DNA of 64,000 nucleotides, from NCBI GenBank assembly GCA_013399305.1, contig VXAI01000028.1, positions 3,725,575-3,789,574 of the forward strand, read 5' to 3'. The notes below the pieces were generated by a model that worked only from the letters and a program-made list of their open reading frames with translations, did not search any database and had not been told where the DNA came from. Position numbers and translations under genes: made by a program. Shown piece by piece: positions 13,227 to 64,000 of the stretch (its first letter is position 1; every line of letters starts with the position of its first letter). This stretch comes from Rostratula benghalensis (lineage: Eukaryota; Chordata; Aves; Charadriiformes; Rostratulidae).

Positions 13227-14339
13227 CCAGGGGGCAGCTCTGGGCACGGCTAATCGTGGTGCCTTGGGCTGCCATGGTTATTTCTCTAATACTTAAGTGC
13301 ATCACTTGCTTCAGCCTGACAAATGGCACTGGGGATTTCTGAGGTGGGGCAGCTTCTTTTTGTGCAAAGAGCCGAGGGGAGACTGCTGCGTCACTAACAG
13401 GTTCTCCAGGCCTCACCAGGACTGGCCTCTTCAGGGGTGAGGAGATCCCAGGGAGATACAAAGCTTGCCATGTGAAGGTTTTTGCAAAGGCTGATGATAC
13501 GGATTTGAATAATTATTTCCCTCCATTATTTTTCCTCTCATCTGGTTTTTTTTTTTTTGGTGATGCATTTAGCTTGTGGGCTGGCTGGTTTTGTCACACT
13601 CTATTGCACTGCACAGCCTAAGCCTTTGCCTTTCCTCTTCACAGCAAATTAAAACTTGTTGGGTTTTTGTACTGTTTTTCCTCAGTTGTCCTCATCCAAC
13701 CTGCTGGTCCCCGTTTGTTAGGTCTGATGTGCTTGGGCCAACTGTTAAGTCTGTTTTCCTTAATTTGGTGTAGAGGTACAGTCAGAATCTCAGTAATTCT
13801 TACTGACATCCTGTAGTTCATCAGTGTTTCTGCAGTGATGGGGCCATCAACCAGGAGTAACCATTTAGTGACACTGAGGTCTTTCTCTTTTTTGAGGTCT
13901 TACTCCTACCTTCTTACTTTGGAAAATTATAGCTGGGCAGCTTTGTTTTGCTCTTCAAGTGTCTGAAACTAATGAATACCATCAAAAAGTGCAAACCAAC
14001 CAATCTTCTCACACCTGTACAGCCTCTGGCGCCTGACCATTGATTTGTGGTGCCTGGTGGGTAGGCACAGGTTTTCTTTCTGATCCAGTGGCTTCCCTAA
14101 CCCGTACTGGAGCTCAAACCCTGTGACCTGCGCTGAAGCTGGGCTTCCCAGCAAATCCCCAGCAAGGAGGCAGGATGTGGCTGCAACGAGCACCAAGGGA
14201 GCAGGGCTGAGCAGCTGCCTTTCAGCACACACGTGACCACTGATGTTTTAAAATCACCATCTGTATTTGTGTGTGTATACATACACAGGTCTGTACATAA
14301 AAAAAAAAACAAAGGAGAAACATGACATGGGGGAAAATA

Positions 14340-16383
14340 CCACACTAAAAATCAAAGCATTTATTAATTCATTTATTTAACTTGCATGTGCATTTGTCTC
14401 ACCAGTGGCTGGTGTTCACAAAAAAATCCCAACAAAACAACTTTGAAATCGACAAAACTCTCAGTAAACTTGATGAATTCTGTTTAAAGTATCTAATGAT
14501 AAGAAAGTTGCAGAAAAGTCTTCACTTGTACAGCCTAAAATATGCTGAATATTGAAGAAAAAAATCCCCACCTACCCCAACCCCTTTTTTATTCATAGAT
14601 GTTTAAAAAAGTTTACTTTTGTGGCTGGTATTACAGGTTTGCCTGTAAAATGTCATGTTGCCTTTACTGGTGCAGCCTGTTTTCCTGAGTTGTCAAGACT
14701 ACAAAATTAGGACCACCTCGGAACGCGGTCTCTGCGCGTGGGTACCGGGAGCGGGTTTGCCGGGGGGTGGGGGGAGCCCAAACCATTTTCTTATCTTCTC
14801 CAGATGTGCAAAGAGGGGTAACGAGAGAAAGCAGCGGGAAGTAAGACACACAGATGTAAGAACAGTTCTGTCATGTTCCAGTTCATATTTATCTCCTCTA
14901 TTCTTTTTTCTTATTTATTTATTTACTTATTTTTCTCTCCCTTCACATATTCTTTAACTTTTTAAGGGCAGAATTAAAGGAGCTTCTTTACTCTTGGCAA
15001 CTCTTTTGTCCCAGAGGACAATCTTCACTAAACAGCTCCTGAAGGATTAGATGTTTCGTTATAATTTACTACAATAAATAACAATTAATTTACTCACTAT
15101 GAAATTCAGTAAGAAACTGTTTTCACAAAATTGGCTTTGTGTTTCTTAATGATATTGTAAAATGAGGTCAGTAAGAAAAAAAAACAACAAAACCTTGAAA
15201 AACATGGCTTTTGTATTTTACATAATTAAAAAGAACTAATCAGTAATAAATAAAATTCATTTATCATTGAAATAATTACGAAGCACTTCTAGAAATTTTA
15301 AAGGCAAATCTATTTAGGCCTACAGTTAACATGCAAAGTCATCCAACAAACAACACAAAATTGTACCGTAGTAGTCAACTGTTGCATCAACATTCAAAAA
15401 GGTCTCGACAGCAGCACGAGTTCTTCCATGTGGCAAACATCTTGTAATGCATCACAGCGCTCTGTGGGAGCTCGGGAGGACAGGAGGACACAGCTGGGGG
15501 GCCAGACAGACTCCTGCCCGACCTCTCCGCTTCCAGAGCAGGACAGAAATAACAGATTTTCTGTGATAAGAAAACTGAGCTTGTGCTGGCATAAAACGGA
15601 GGGACCACCAGGGCATGAGAAGGTGACCCTTGAGCCAAGGTTCACCAGATGTGCTGGCTCCCACTGCTGGAAAAAGGGGGAGACGAGGGAGACCCTGATG
15701 ACCACTAACATTCAGCAGCAGCTCTGATTGCCACTGCCCCACAGGTACCCCTGGCTCCCGATGCTCTTTGGGCTGCCATGGCACTCCTCACCCCAATGGA
15801 AAATCTGCAAAACTTTCAAACTTCCTAAATTTTTTTTTTTTCTGTTTTCAAAAGGGTTAAAAAAGTAGGAAACTTTATTTTCTCAAATTCTTGCTAAGTT
15901 ACACATATCACTTCAACTAACACAACAGTTACGTGACAAAGTACTGCAAATTATCAAAACGTACTGTACAGAAAATTCCAAATTCATCTCAAAATACATT
16001 GCGCTGCTATGACCTAGATAAAAAGTGCTTTTTTCGTCAGAAAAGTGTTCTTCTGAAATAGAAGTGCCGTAGCCTGCAATAAAATTCAGGTGTTTCACTC
16101 AGGTTGTGCTATCCTCTATTAATTATCTTTCCAAACTTGTTTGCATTTGGTGCCTTCTGCCTGGATGCTGGAGAAGACAACAGCGCAGGGGAGCGACGGT
16201 CCATGGTGGAGCGTGGCCACCCGGCTGGGGGCCAGGATCGCTCCCAGGTCCCTCGCAGCCTCCTTGGCTTTCTCTTTACCGCCCTTTCTCTCTGCCCTGC
16301 CCGTGGTCCCCACACAACCGCCGGGATCCTACGTGGCTGTTATCTGGACTCTGCACCGGCCTCCTCCCAGGAAGTCGCTGCTG
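14340..16383 (-). other. PAK5: PAK5 3' UTR (probable extent)
   Basis: Runs from the PAK5 stop codon to a pair of AATAAA signals. Contains an AU-rich block (about 15040-15330) and no splice-like interruption that I can argue for. The length of about 2 kb is reasonable for a neuronal kinase, but several internal AATAAA hexamers (complement at 14588-14593, 14914-14923 and 15874-15879) could give shorter ends. Confidence 0.45.
14360..14377 (-). promoter_or_regulatory. Tandem AATAAA signals, candidate distal PAK5 poly(A) site
   Basis: Two canonical hexamers on the - strand at 14372-14377 and 14360-14365. They are followed, further along the transcript, by a TTTCTCC..TTTGTTTT-type U-rich stretch (14320-14290), which suits a downstream element. 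Cleavage would fall near 14340. Confidence 0.5.
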
Positions 16384-55022
<38,639 letters not shown>

Positions 55023-58000
55023 GGTGGAAAAATCTGGACAAGCCATAGGGAAATATAAAGAAAAGGAAAAAAAGATAAAATCTTTATGCTTTGTTACAAC
55101 CTGTAACCATTGCCTCTACTATATAGATTATTTGATAGATGTTATTAGCAAAATGCCTACATTAATCTTACTCCACACATAACACCTTTGAGATCTATGC
55201 AAGGAAAGCACTTACCTGACCTCCTGTCACAGGATACAGGATTTTAAGAAATTAACCCAGTCAAGGAAATGACTCTATTCCCAGGAGAAAGCCACAGGTC
55301 CTACTGGCTACTCCTCTTTCTGCTGTCTACCTGTGCTGCAAGAAAGTCCAGTGAAAGCTTGCAGCCCTGTACTCTCCCAGCTGCAGCAGTGCAAGGCTCT
55401 GCTCAGAGGACAGCGTATGGTGAGTGGCAATCCATGCCCCCGACATCGCCACAAGAGCACAAACACACAGCTCTGCATCTTAAATCTATACACCAAATCT
55501 CGGAGGAAGGCCAGCCCATCCCAGACAAGAGCCTGGCACTGCTGTGTTCCTATCTAGATCACACCCAGCAGCCGTGGAAGGGGGATTTATTCTGTTTCAA
55601 CGATGCAAATGGACAGAGAGCTCAGACCTAATTCCAACCTGGTCTAAGGATCTTCATCCATATTCATAAGGGGTCCTGCTTAAAAACAATAGGCAGCATC
55701 AGCTGCTACAATCATCGCATTTACGTGGCACAATTTCTCCTGCCAGAGAGAAAGAGAGCTGCACCTGGGTTTATGCCCTGGTGGGTGGGAGCTCGCTGGC
55801 TCCTGGCCAGCAGACTCTGGTGGGATTCATTACAGCAATGGCTCTACTTCTTTTGAGGTCCAGGAAGAAGGGATCAGCTCCTTTGGTCTTTGTGGTGGTG
55901 AGGAGAAGAGAGAGGAGTCCTGCCAGTGTTGTACAAGCAAGAAACTGGAGGCTGTTGGAGGAAATGTGAAACTCCCCGGCTTGTGCATTGCCAGAGAGAG
56001 CTGGGTTGACTTGCCTGCCTGGTAAAGCTGTAACTCTAAAGAAAATGAGTGTTTTGGTCAACTCTTCAGTTATTTCCTAACAAGAGTGGGTTTGTTTGCT
56101 TTCCTCCTGTCTCCTTTGCCCCTCCTGAGGAGGGCAACAGGAGGGTTTGCAGGGTACACAGGGAGCACAAGATACAGCTGGGACAGCAAAGTGAAAGAAG
56201 GCATGAACTACAAACTGAAAGGGATGAAGGCATCTGCTCACTCTCTTGGCACAGGAAATAGCCTGTGCCAATACACTCATAATCTGGATTAACCCAAGGG
56301 TTTGGTGGGTCTCACTTTACAACAAAATACTAGGGCAAGTTGAGAACTGGCTTTCTGAAGGACTCCAGAAACCTGCTGTGTAAATCAAGGAGAAATTCCT
56401 AGTTGCAGGGAAAGAGGTAGAGGTCCAATTGCTTTTCAATGAAGTCCTGTCCTGGAAAAGTCCTCTGCCTGCTTTCTGCTGTCTCAAAAATAGTCCTCCA
56501 CCTTGATCTCATGGTCATTTCAAGCAGGGCTCAGTAAGACCTTGAGCAGCATCTCTCTGAAATAGCAGCTGGGGGAGGAGGCCAGCAGCTCCAACCTCTT
56601 CTGTCACTGGAGAAACTCAGCTGTAAAGGTGCTGCCCTGACTTTACGATTCAGGAGGTGGAGAGGAGAAGCTCAGGGAAAAAAATACAGCTGCATTCCTG
56701 CTGCTGCAAAAAAAGATGGGATGATAAATCAGGTATTTATTCCACCCTCCTTCCCTTTACTAGTTTATTTAAAGATCAAGTCCATTATTTGAAAATTGAT
56801 TGCTGGCTGCTTTATGAGTCCCCTCTGTATATTTGCAGGTGGTTATGTCTGCCCTGTGTGTATTTTCTTTAGATGGAGCAAACCTGCTCCTGTTGGCCTT
56901 TCTTCACAGGTCTCATCTTTCACACCTTTGTTCCCCTTCTCTGAACTCCTTCCAAACTTCCTGCCCTTTTGACAGTCCCTCTCCATCTCTGTTAACTCTA
57001 CTGTCTTCCTCACCTTCCTCTCCTGAAAACTCTTGTGATCACCCTGGTATCTAGCCCTTTTTCCACTTCTAACATTGTGATCTTGTTATTTTTAGTGTCA
57101 GTGACACATTGGGTACCTTGTGGCACTTGCAGAGATGTTTCCAGCCTAACCCAAAGCTGTCATTGTTGCTTGCTGGTCAAAGATACATTTATTCTCAAGG
57201 CTCAAACAGAAGCAGCCAGCAGTTCAGGCAGTTGCTCATATTCACCATGCACTCACAAGGCTCCACAACTCACAGCCAGCTGCAGATCAATGGCACAGGA
57301 TTGATTCCATTCATCCTCTGGGATGTGAATCTACAAGGCCTATTGGAGTCACATTTTGAACCATCGGCTCTAGACAGGTACTTCTTCAACTGATCAATGC
57401 TGGTATTTGCAGGGTTTCCTGCTGGACTTGCACCCTAACGCAGCTGCTGGATGCCTGAAATCCTCTGAAGCCCCCGAAACCATCAGAAAAATAAAAGCAC
57501 ATCAATTGGCATACTGTACATTGCCTTTAAAAAAATACACAGCAGATTAATTCAACAAAATATTACTATTTTTTAAAAATTGCTCTTTGATATATTGCAC
57601 TCTCTTGTTTTAATACCATTGCAGCTAGAAGAAAACGTGAAGTTTGGCGGGACCTTCACTATCTCAGGAGAATATTTTAGTCTCAAACCTGATGCCAAGG
57701 TGATGTTTTTGCACGGGTATGGTGTCTGAGGCCTGAGCAGCGCGACTTGCTCCCCTCTTTTGACTGCAGCTCATGTTGACATCAGCTTAAACCGACTGAA
57801 GGTACAGCAGGAGAGACAGGGAGTAATACTGGCACCTCACACAGGAAGGGACGGATTTAGCCATGCACAAATGCTGTGCATCTTGGTAGCCAGAGAATAT
57901 CCCATGTGGGGTTGTGTCTTGTGCAAGATGACTGGGAAACCTGGCTGATGGTGGTCTCATCCCTGTGGGAGCACAGGGTAGGACAGCCCCCACAGCCACC

Positions 58001-59505
58001 TGGCCCAGCTCTGCAAACAGTCTCCTTTGCTGCTGCCAAAAGGACCAAAGCCTCGACTGGCTCTTAGGGGTATCAGTAACAAATGCTGTACACTGCTGCT
58101 CTGCTTTGGCTTCCATTGCACTGCAAAGCAAAGCTGACCTCTCCTTATTATGTTCCCTCTAAAAAACTGTAATTGATATACACAGCAATCACAAGGAAAC
58201 TTCATTTCCCCTGATTTCTCCCAAAGAATGGGAATGATGCTTTTTGTTTTCCTTAGCTGTCTCACGATGTGGGTTTGGGACTACCAAGCCAGTGAAACCT
58301 CCTGCTCCTGGCTTGTGATTGCCCTGGTTCAGTCCCTAGCAAGGTGCTTCTGAGACCTCAAAAAGAAGAAATGATTTAATCTCTTTGCCACAGCTTTGTT
58401 GATAAAATACAAAACAAACAAACAAAAATAGGTACTCAATCAGGTGTGGTAGTAGAAAACATCCCAGACAGGTGAATAAATGAGAAAGGTATCCTCTATT
58501 TCTAAAACAGTTTGATGAGCCTTAGAGTTAAGTATTTTGAAGAGAAATGATGGACCTCTCCAGCTCCCTAGGATGCCAGGCAGCAAGTATACAACATAAA
58601 TGTTATGACATTTCTATCAAGCGCACAGAAGGCATGTTATTAAAAAAGAAGTTAATTCAGGTACCTATCCATTCTCTGTCATGCCAGACAGCAAGTCTGT
58701 CATCGTCAACAAGAAACCCTAATTTCCTAATGGGATTAGTTAGGAAAATTGTTCCACATTCAATGGGGCAATTGCCCGCGTTTAGTGGAGGCAAAGGGAG
58801 GTAAGTGGCTGCGGGGCTGCCAATGTGGCATCCTCACCCGACCCTCCCAGTGCCAGGGCACTCACCCTTCACTTAATTCCTCCTGACAGCCTCCAATATA
58901 CTCCTGACCGAGCCAGGTCTCTCAGCAAATGCTGTCTCTCTCAGTCCAGCTCCTCTTGCGCTTGCCCCTGCAGAATGAAAGGAAATGAGGTGTCGTTCTC
59001 CTAATTTTGTTGCTATTTTTGTGGGGATGAGCAGAACCAGGTTGCCTGTCCTCTACTTGCATGTCCTTTTCCAGTGAATAGTCTGGCTGACAGTAACACC
59101 ACATATGTGGCACAAGGTGATACTCAACATGAGGGGGCCGGAGGAGTCTGTCCTAACAATAGTTACTATTGGTAGCAGTGGGTTTAAGGACACACCACTA
59201 TGCGGCTTCAGCTGGGTATGTCTGTGGAAAGACTTCACTTATGCTGAAATGATGCAGCACATTCATTTTGTGTTTATAAATGGGAGGTTTGAAGGAGTTA
59301 GTCCTTCAGTTGCAGCAAACAAAATTTAGCGAGTGTGGTGGCATGGGACCAAAAGCAAGTTCAACAGGAGAGCCAGAAGGGAAATCTGTATATGGCTCAG
59401 AGCTGCAATGCTGAGGGGCTCCTTCAACCCATGGTCCAATGGTGGTACAGGAGTAAAGACAAAGGACTTTCTTTACCAAAGTCACGATGGGAAGAATACA
59501 GACAT

Positions 59506-60035
59506 GACTGGTGAGGCTGCAACTGGAATACTGCATCCAGTTCTAGGCTCCCCAGTTGAAGAGAGACAGGGAACTACTGGAGAGAGTCCAGCATAGGGCA
59601 ATAAAGATGATTAAGGGATTAGAACATCCACCTCATGAGGAAAGGCTGAGAGAGCTGGGACTCTTTAGCCTGGAGAAGAGAAGGCTGAGGGGGAGACCTT
59701 ATGAATGCTTTTACGTATCTGAAGAGTGGGTTGAAAGAGGATGGAGCTGGACTATTTCCAGTGGTTCCCAGTGGCAGGACAAGGGGTAATGGGCACAAGC
59801 TGGAACATTGGAAGTTCCATTAAAATATGACAAGAACTTCTTTATGGTGAGGGTGACAAAGCACTGGAATAGGCTGCCCAGGGAGGCTGTGGAGTCCCCT
59901 TCTCTGGAAACCTTCAAGACGTGCCTGGATGCAGTCCTGAGTGATGTGCTCTGGGCAATCCTGCTTTAGCAGGGGAGTTGGACTGGGTGATTTCCAAAGG
60001 TCCCTTCCAACTCTGACAATTCCATGATTCTGTGA
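59506..60035 (+). mobile_element. CR1 LINE 3' fragment (about 530 bp)
   Basis: Strong CR1 match: GCATCCAGTTCTAGGCTCCC, GAACTACTGGAGAGAGTCCA, AAGATGATTAAGGGATTAGA, AGGAAAGGCTGAGAGAGCTG, GAATAGGCTGCCCAGGGAGG, GGTCCCTTCCAACTCTGAC and the terminal CATGATTCTGTGA. 5'-truncated and frame-broken. Antisense to PAK5. Confidence 0.95.
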
Positions 60036-61759
60036 CATTTACTGGAGGAAAACGCAATACTGGTGGGGAAAATCAGACTTTGGTACTGCCTCTTCTGCCA
60101 AAGCTGGCTGAGTAACCAACAGCAGTGCTGGTCCCAGCTGTACCATTGGGGAATAGGGAAGGATTAGGGATAGGAGGAGAAACCTGTGAGCTGTACTCTG
60201 TAGATATAGCTATGCAAAATCTTTTAAAATGGCTGTATTTGTGTTACTCAAGCTTCTGCCCAAGAAAGGATCACCACCAGCTCTGCTGGTGCCTGCTGAA
60301 CAGTCATAACACAGCTCTATCCAGCTGCTGCTGGAACCGAGGCAATGCTAAAAGGGTGCTATTGGGAACAATCATTGCATCTTGCACTTAATGCTGTTTG
60401 CTGTAGTGCCTAACAAATCGAATTACATGCCAATCAGCACACCCTGCCTGTTAGATCTTTGCCAGCCTTCACTCCTTTTCATTTCCCTCCTTCCTACGTG
60501 CAGAAATAATTCACCGAGCACCAGACTGTCATGGACTCCTGAACTGGTCCAAACTTCATGCATGACCTCCAATGATAGACCTGGTCCCCACACACAGAGA
60601 AAATTCCCTGTGACCAAGATACTGGCCATGCAAGGTGTGAGACATGGACCAGCAAAGCAAACCCACTCTCAGCTACTGCACCATCATCCTGCTGCCTCCC
60701 AGTCATAAATGAAGGTATTTGTCCAGCAAGAAGAATCCTATAGTGCTACCCTGAAGTAAGAAGGTGGCAGCATTATTTTCAGTCCTGCCATGAGGGTGTC
60801 TGTGCTCAGGACAGCATTTCCAGCAACAGCCTTCCCACGAAAAGATAAAACCTTGCCCAGGTGCTATCTCTGAGCTCATGTTTGGAGGTGACAGGTTGCT
60901 CTGTCTGTTCAGTGTTGTACACTTGACCACATCCTGTGGTTTTGGTGGGTTGTCCCTCCCCTGTATGTGACATCAGAGGACACTCAGGGGGACTGAAGAA
61001 CTGAAAAGCTGAAAGTCCAGAACAAATTTTTGCACTTGCAGCATGTAAAACAAGAGACAGAATGAAAGGTAGAAAGTATATCTTCATCCCAAAGTTAATC
61101 ATATTCCGTATGTTTTATCATCCTAAGTACCAGTAAGGTAGTCAAGACATCAAATTTAAGAGAAGTCTACTTGACTACCTGACTTACAGAGTGCCAAACC
61201 CTGTTCTCAATGAAGAAGACAGAGCCACTTTTTTCCTCCCCTCCCAGTAACTATTATTTTAGGTTAAAAAGTAGGGAAATTGGAACAGCATATTTTTTAT
61301 TGTAATCTGGAAAGCTACCAAGGAGTCTCAAGTGCATCTGCAAAGCACTGACAATGGCACTTGCCATTCCACAGACTAACACAGATCAAAGGTCTGTGAA
61401 ATTTTGCCATGTGTAAGAACATACAGTAACAGTGTAAAGTCAGTGACCAGAATAATGAAGTGAGAGGGGCAGTTTTACTTAAAAATGGAGCTGCTGATGA
61501 TCGTGTACCATAGCTACATAAGCCAAATTTATTTTTTTTTATTATAGTATTTCAGCAGCCAGATGCTGTGTCCCCACTAACCCAAGGAACTAGTGTGTGC
61601 CCAGCAACAGCATAACCCTGAGCTGCCCTGGGTAGCCTGCAAGTATTTCTTACGCACACCCATCTGCTGTTCCAGCATACGGCTAGGATGGAAATATTCC
61701 CTTAGGAGGGGCTCAGTCTTCATTGTCTACCTCAGCCCAGCAATATATTTGCTTTTTAC

Positions 61760-62340
61760 ACAGCCAGCAATTAGTTAATTTCCAATTAGGAAAGCCATAT
61801 CATGTTAAGTCCCTCAGCCTGTATTTTTTCTGGAGGGATTCCCTGTGGTTCCTTCGCTGAGCACAAAGCAACAGAGCCCTTTCCTTTCGGGAAGAGCAGG
61901 CTATTAGCATCTGGAAATCGCCTTTGCACACACTGAGTGTCATCTGCAAGCCCAGAGCAGAGAGCAGCAGCAAGGGCTCAAACCCCACCAGTGAAAAGGC
62001 ACATTTTACCCCAAGGTAAAAAACACAGCCAAAAACTGTTAATAAAATGCTTCATTTTTAAGGAACTTTTAAGAAAACTACTGTTAGAAACACAGATTGC
62101 AAAATGGGAAATGGGTGCAGGTGGCTTTCCTTTGATAATTTTTACTTACTAATAATAGTTTTCTGTAGCACAAGGACCTCAATTATTCTGCTCCAGAGCA
62201 AACAAAACACAGTAATACATCATTAGCTTCGCCAGCTTCTGTTCCCATGCTCTGATTAATTGTAACCTTTCCCGATATTTGATCGTAAATGAAAGAGTAT
62301 GAATTGAGAAGCACAAATTAAATTAATGTGTCAAGCCAGC
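61760..62340. promoter_or_regulatory. Homeodomain-motif-rich block upstream of PAK5 coding exon 1
   Basis: CAATTAG at 61768-61774 and again at 61783-61789 flank TTAATT. Further TTAATTG, AAATTAAATTAATG and TAATTGTAACC motifs follow near 62250-62330. No repeat or coding signal. Enhancer function is a guess. Confidence 0.25.
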
Positions 62341-64000
62341 TTGCATAGCCAGTGCTCAAGATAAATAGGACCTAGGCTGATACTCCATCTCAAGGAGAAA
62401 GGAAATGTCTGGGATGGACTAATGGCAGCATAAATCGCTAAGAAATGGTCTGGAAGCGAAAGGTAAAAATGATGTTGGTTCTCCTTCAGCTCACACTGGT
62501 GCAAGTCCCTGCTGCTGAGGCAAGTGGAAGGAGACCAACACATATCTGTGTATCTATATAGCCATAAAAATGAGGAAAATTAGTATCTATATATTTAATA
62601 AGGAACGCCAACAGCAATAGTTTTGTGTTTCCTTTTTGTTTGCTTTAAGAGTGGTTTTAAGTTTTCTCAGTGGGGACCCTCTCCTCTGGCTGCTATCAGA
62701 GCACAAGTTTCCTTTGCAAATTAAAAAAAAAAAAGCATGCCTCAATTGCAGGCATGCATCTTTTAGAAGAATGTACCTCTATTTTTCTATTTTTAACTGA
62801 AAATACAGAGAAGACTACCCTATTTTTCAGAAGATGAAACAAGAAGCAATACCTGGAAAAGCAGAGCAGACTGAATGAGAAGCCAATACAGTTAATGGAA
62901 AGGCTCTCAAAAACTGCACTGGTTTCAAGTCAGGCCTGACACACCACTGACTCTGGGACAAAGGAAGAATCCCATTTGACTTCCCACATAAGATACTCCC
63001 AAATACTTCCCTAACTCCCAGAGGATCTTTAGAAGTACAGAATGGGGATGAATAGGGAACTGGGTGGCAGCTGCCTGCAGAGCATGTTCAAACCACAGGT
63101 TGGTGGGTCCTGTGGTCACGTCTTGTATTCATGATCTCATTTATCTGGACAGAGATCTCATTCTTTCTTCAGACACAAATAGTTTCAGATCTCATGAAAG
63201 GATATTGTTTCTTCTGTCAGGTGGACTGAGGATGTCCCATGTGGGAGAATACTGGGTTGGTTCATCTACCTAGTTAGAGACCTGGTTTCCTGTGATCCCT
63301 GCTTAATCCTCTGGTCTTCCTGATTATGATTTGAGCATTTCAATTTTGGAACAATACAATAAACCCTTAGAAAATGTTCTGACATACCGACTGAAGAATT
63401 AACATCACTATTTTAAACACCAATTCTCTGATGGCAAAAAAAAGGATCTACAAATCCGCAACGGACTAAGTCAGCTAATAGAGCCCAAATTTTCATAGTC
63501 CTCTCTACCGTGCTGCTAAGCTCTTCTGCCTGTAAATACCATCGCTGATGAAAAATTAATCACCTGTGACCATACAGTTTTTCCAGCCTGATTCTATCTA
63601 TTTTAATTCAAAGAAAGTATAGAAATACCATTGTCAATGCAAGTTCATATGAGTTTTAGGAACAAAAAGCTTGACAGTCAGTAGGATTCACTTTATTCCC
63701 ATAGATTTTCCAGGTGCCTTATATTTTTTGAGGTAAGACAGATTTGTAAGTCACTTAAACACAATTAAAATACATGAAAATGTATTTAATAATGGAAAAA
63801 TATATAATGATGGACTAGACCACAACTGACAAGTTAAAAAATGCCATATTTCCCAAAGCCTCTCATTTACCCTACAGCTTATTCTGCTTATTACAACCTT
63901 AGGTCAAATCAGCCAATTTTTCCAAGTTCCCGTGTCACTGCACAATATAATAAAAATACATTCAAACAATTCTAAGCTGTCGAGGACTTGTCAATGTCCA

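Larger units (their letters stand above)
8776..14339. other. LAMP5-PAK5 intergenic region
   Basis: About 5.6 kb between the convergent 3' ends. Mostly unique AT-rich sequence. Contains an A23 run (10201-10223), a T-run near 13546-13558 and a (TG)8 tract (13211-13226). The block 11550-12200 is AT-rich with several TAATTA-like cores. No coding exon or CR1 recognised. Confidence 0.7.
55034..64000 (-). other. PAK5: Upstream of PAK5 coding exon 1 (probable 5'-UTR intron)
   Basis: A splice acceptor just before the start codon (TTGTCCAG, 55041-55034) indicates that upstream non-coding exons exist, as in mammals. None can be pinned down here and there is no CpG-island promoter, so the main promoter is probably beyond the window. 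Contains one CR1 copy (59506-60035) and an A/T-rich homeodomain-motif block near 61760-62340. Confidence 0.6.

Noticed and set aside
59556..59789. 77-codon frame
   Set aside because: Part of the CR1 fragment at 59506-60035.

Overview
This is a vertebrate nuclear window, most likely avian. The genes are split by long GT-AG introns. The interspersed repeats are CR1 LINE fragments with the bird/reptile-type 3' end (ATTCTATGATTC or ATTCTGTGA), and there are no Alu, L1 or B1/B2-like sequences. I cannot name the species. There are no prokaryotic features, no CRISPR array, no rRNA and no tRNA gene that I can support.

Two protein-coding genes are supported, arranged tail to tail. At the left edge, on the + strand, are the last two coding exons of LAMP5 (1237-1425 and 8005-8183). 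They encode the end of the luminal LAMP-like domain, the single transmembrane helix and a short cytosolic tail ending in a YKHM-type sorting signal. The earlier LAMP5 exons lie left of the window. On the - strand, the complete coding sequence of PAK5 (formerly PAK7), a group II p21-activated kinase, runs from a start codon at 55022 to a stop at 16384. It has eight coding exons of 204, 798, 492, 134, 127, 126, 135 and 156 bases. All junctions are GT-AG and phase-compatible, and the product is 723 residues. It has an N-terminal CRIB motif, an RPKP pseudosubstrate-like segment, a long Ser/Tyr-rich linker and an intact kinase domain.

Layout: 1-8183 LAMP5 3' half; 8184 to about 14340 LAMP5 3' UTR and intergenic DNA; about 14340-16383 probable PAK5 3' UTR; 16384-26824 kinase-domain exons; 26825-32553 intron; 32554-33351 large linker exon; 33352-54818 a 21.5-kb intron; 54819-55033 first coding exon; 55034-64000 DNA upstream of the first coding exon, probably a 5'-UTR intron. 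Much of the sequence is AT-rich and unique. Some intronic stretches look constrained by composition (CpG-retaining or homeodomain-motif-rich), but this cannot be tested from one sequence.

The non-genic structures most worth a second look are all in PAK5 intron 1: an 88-bp inverted repeat pair at about 92% identity (47004-47091 and 47952-48039), a perfect 48-bp tandem duplication (43980-44075) and a 21-bp-period degenerate tandem array (34532-34636). There is also a small CpG-dense patch followed by a splice-donor-like GTGAGT in the last LAMP5 intron (6041-6142). I found no convincing undescribed biological system. The window is an ordinary conserved neuronal gene pair with a few unexplained local structures.
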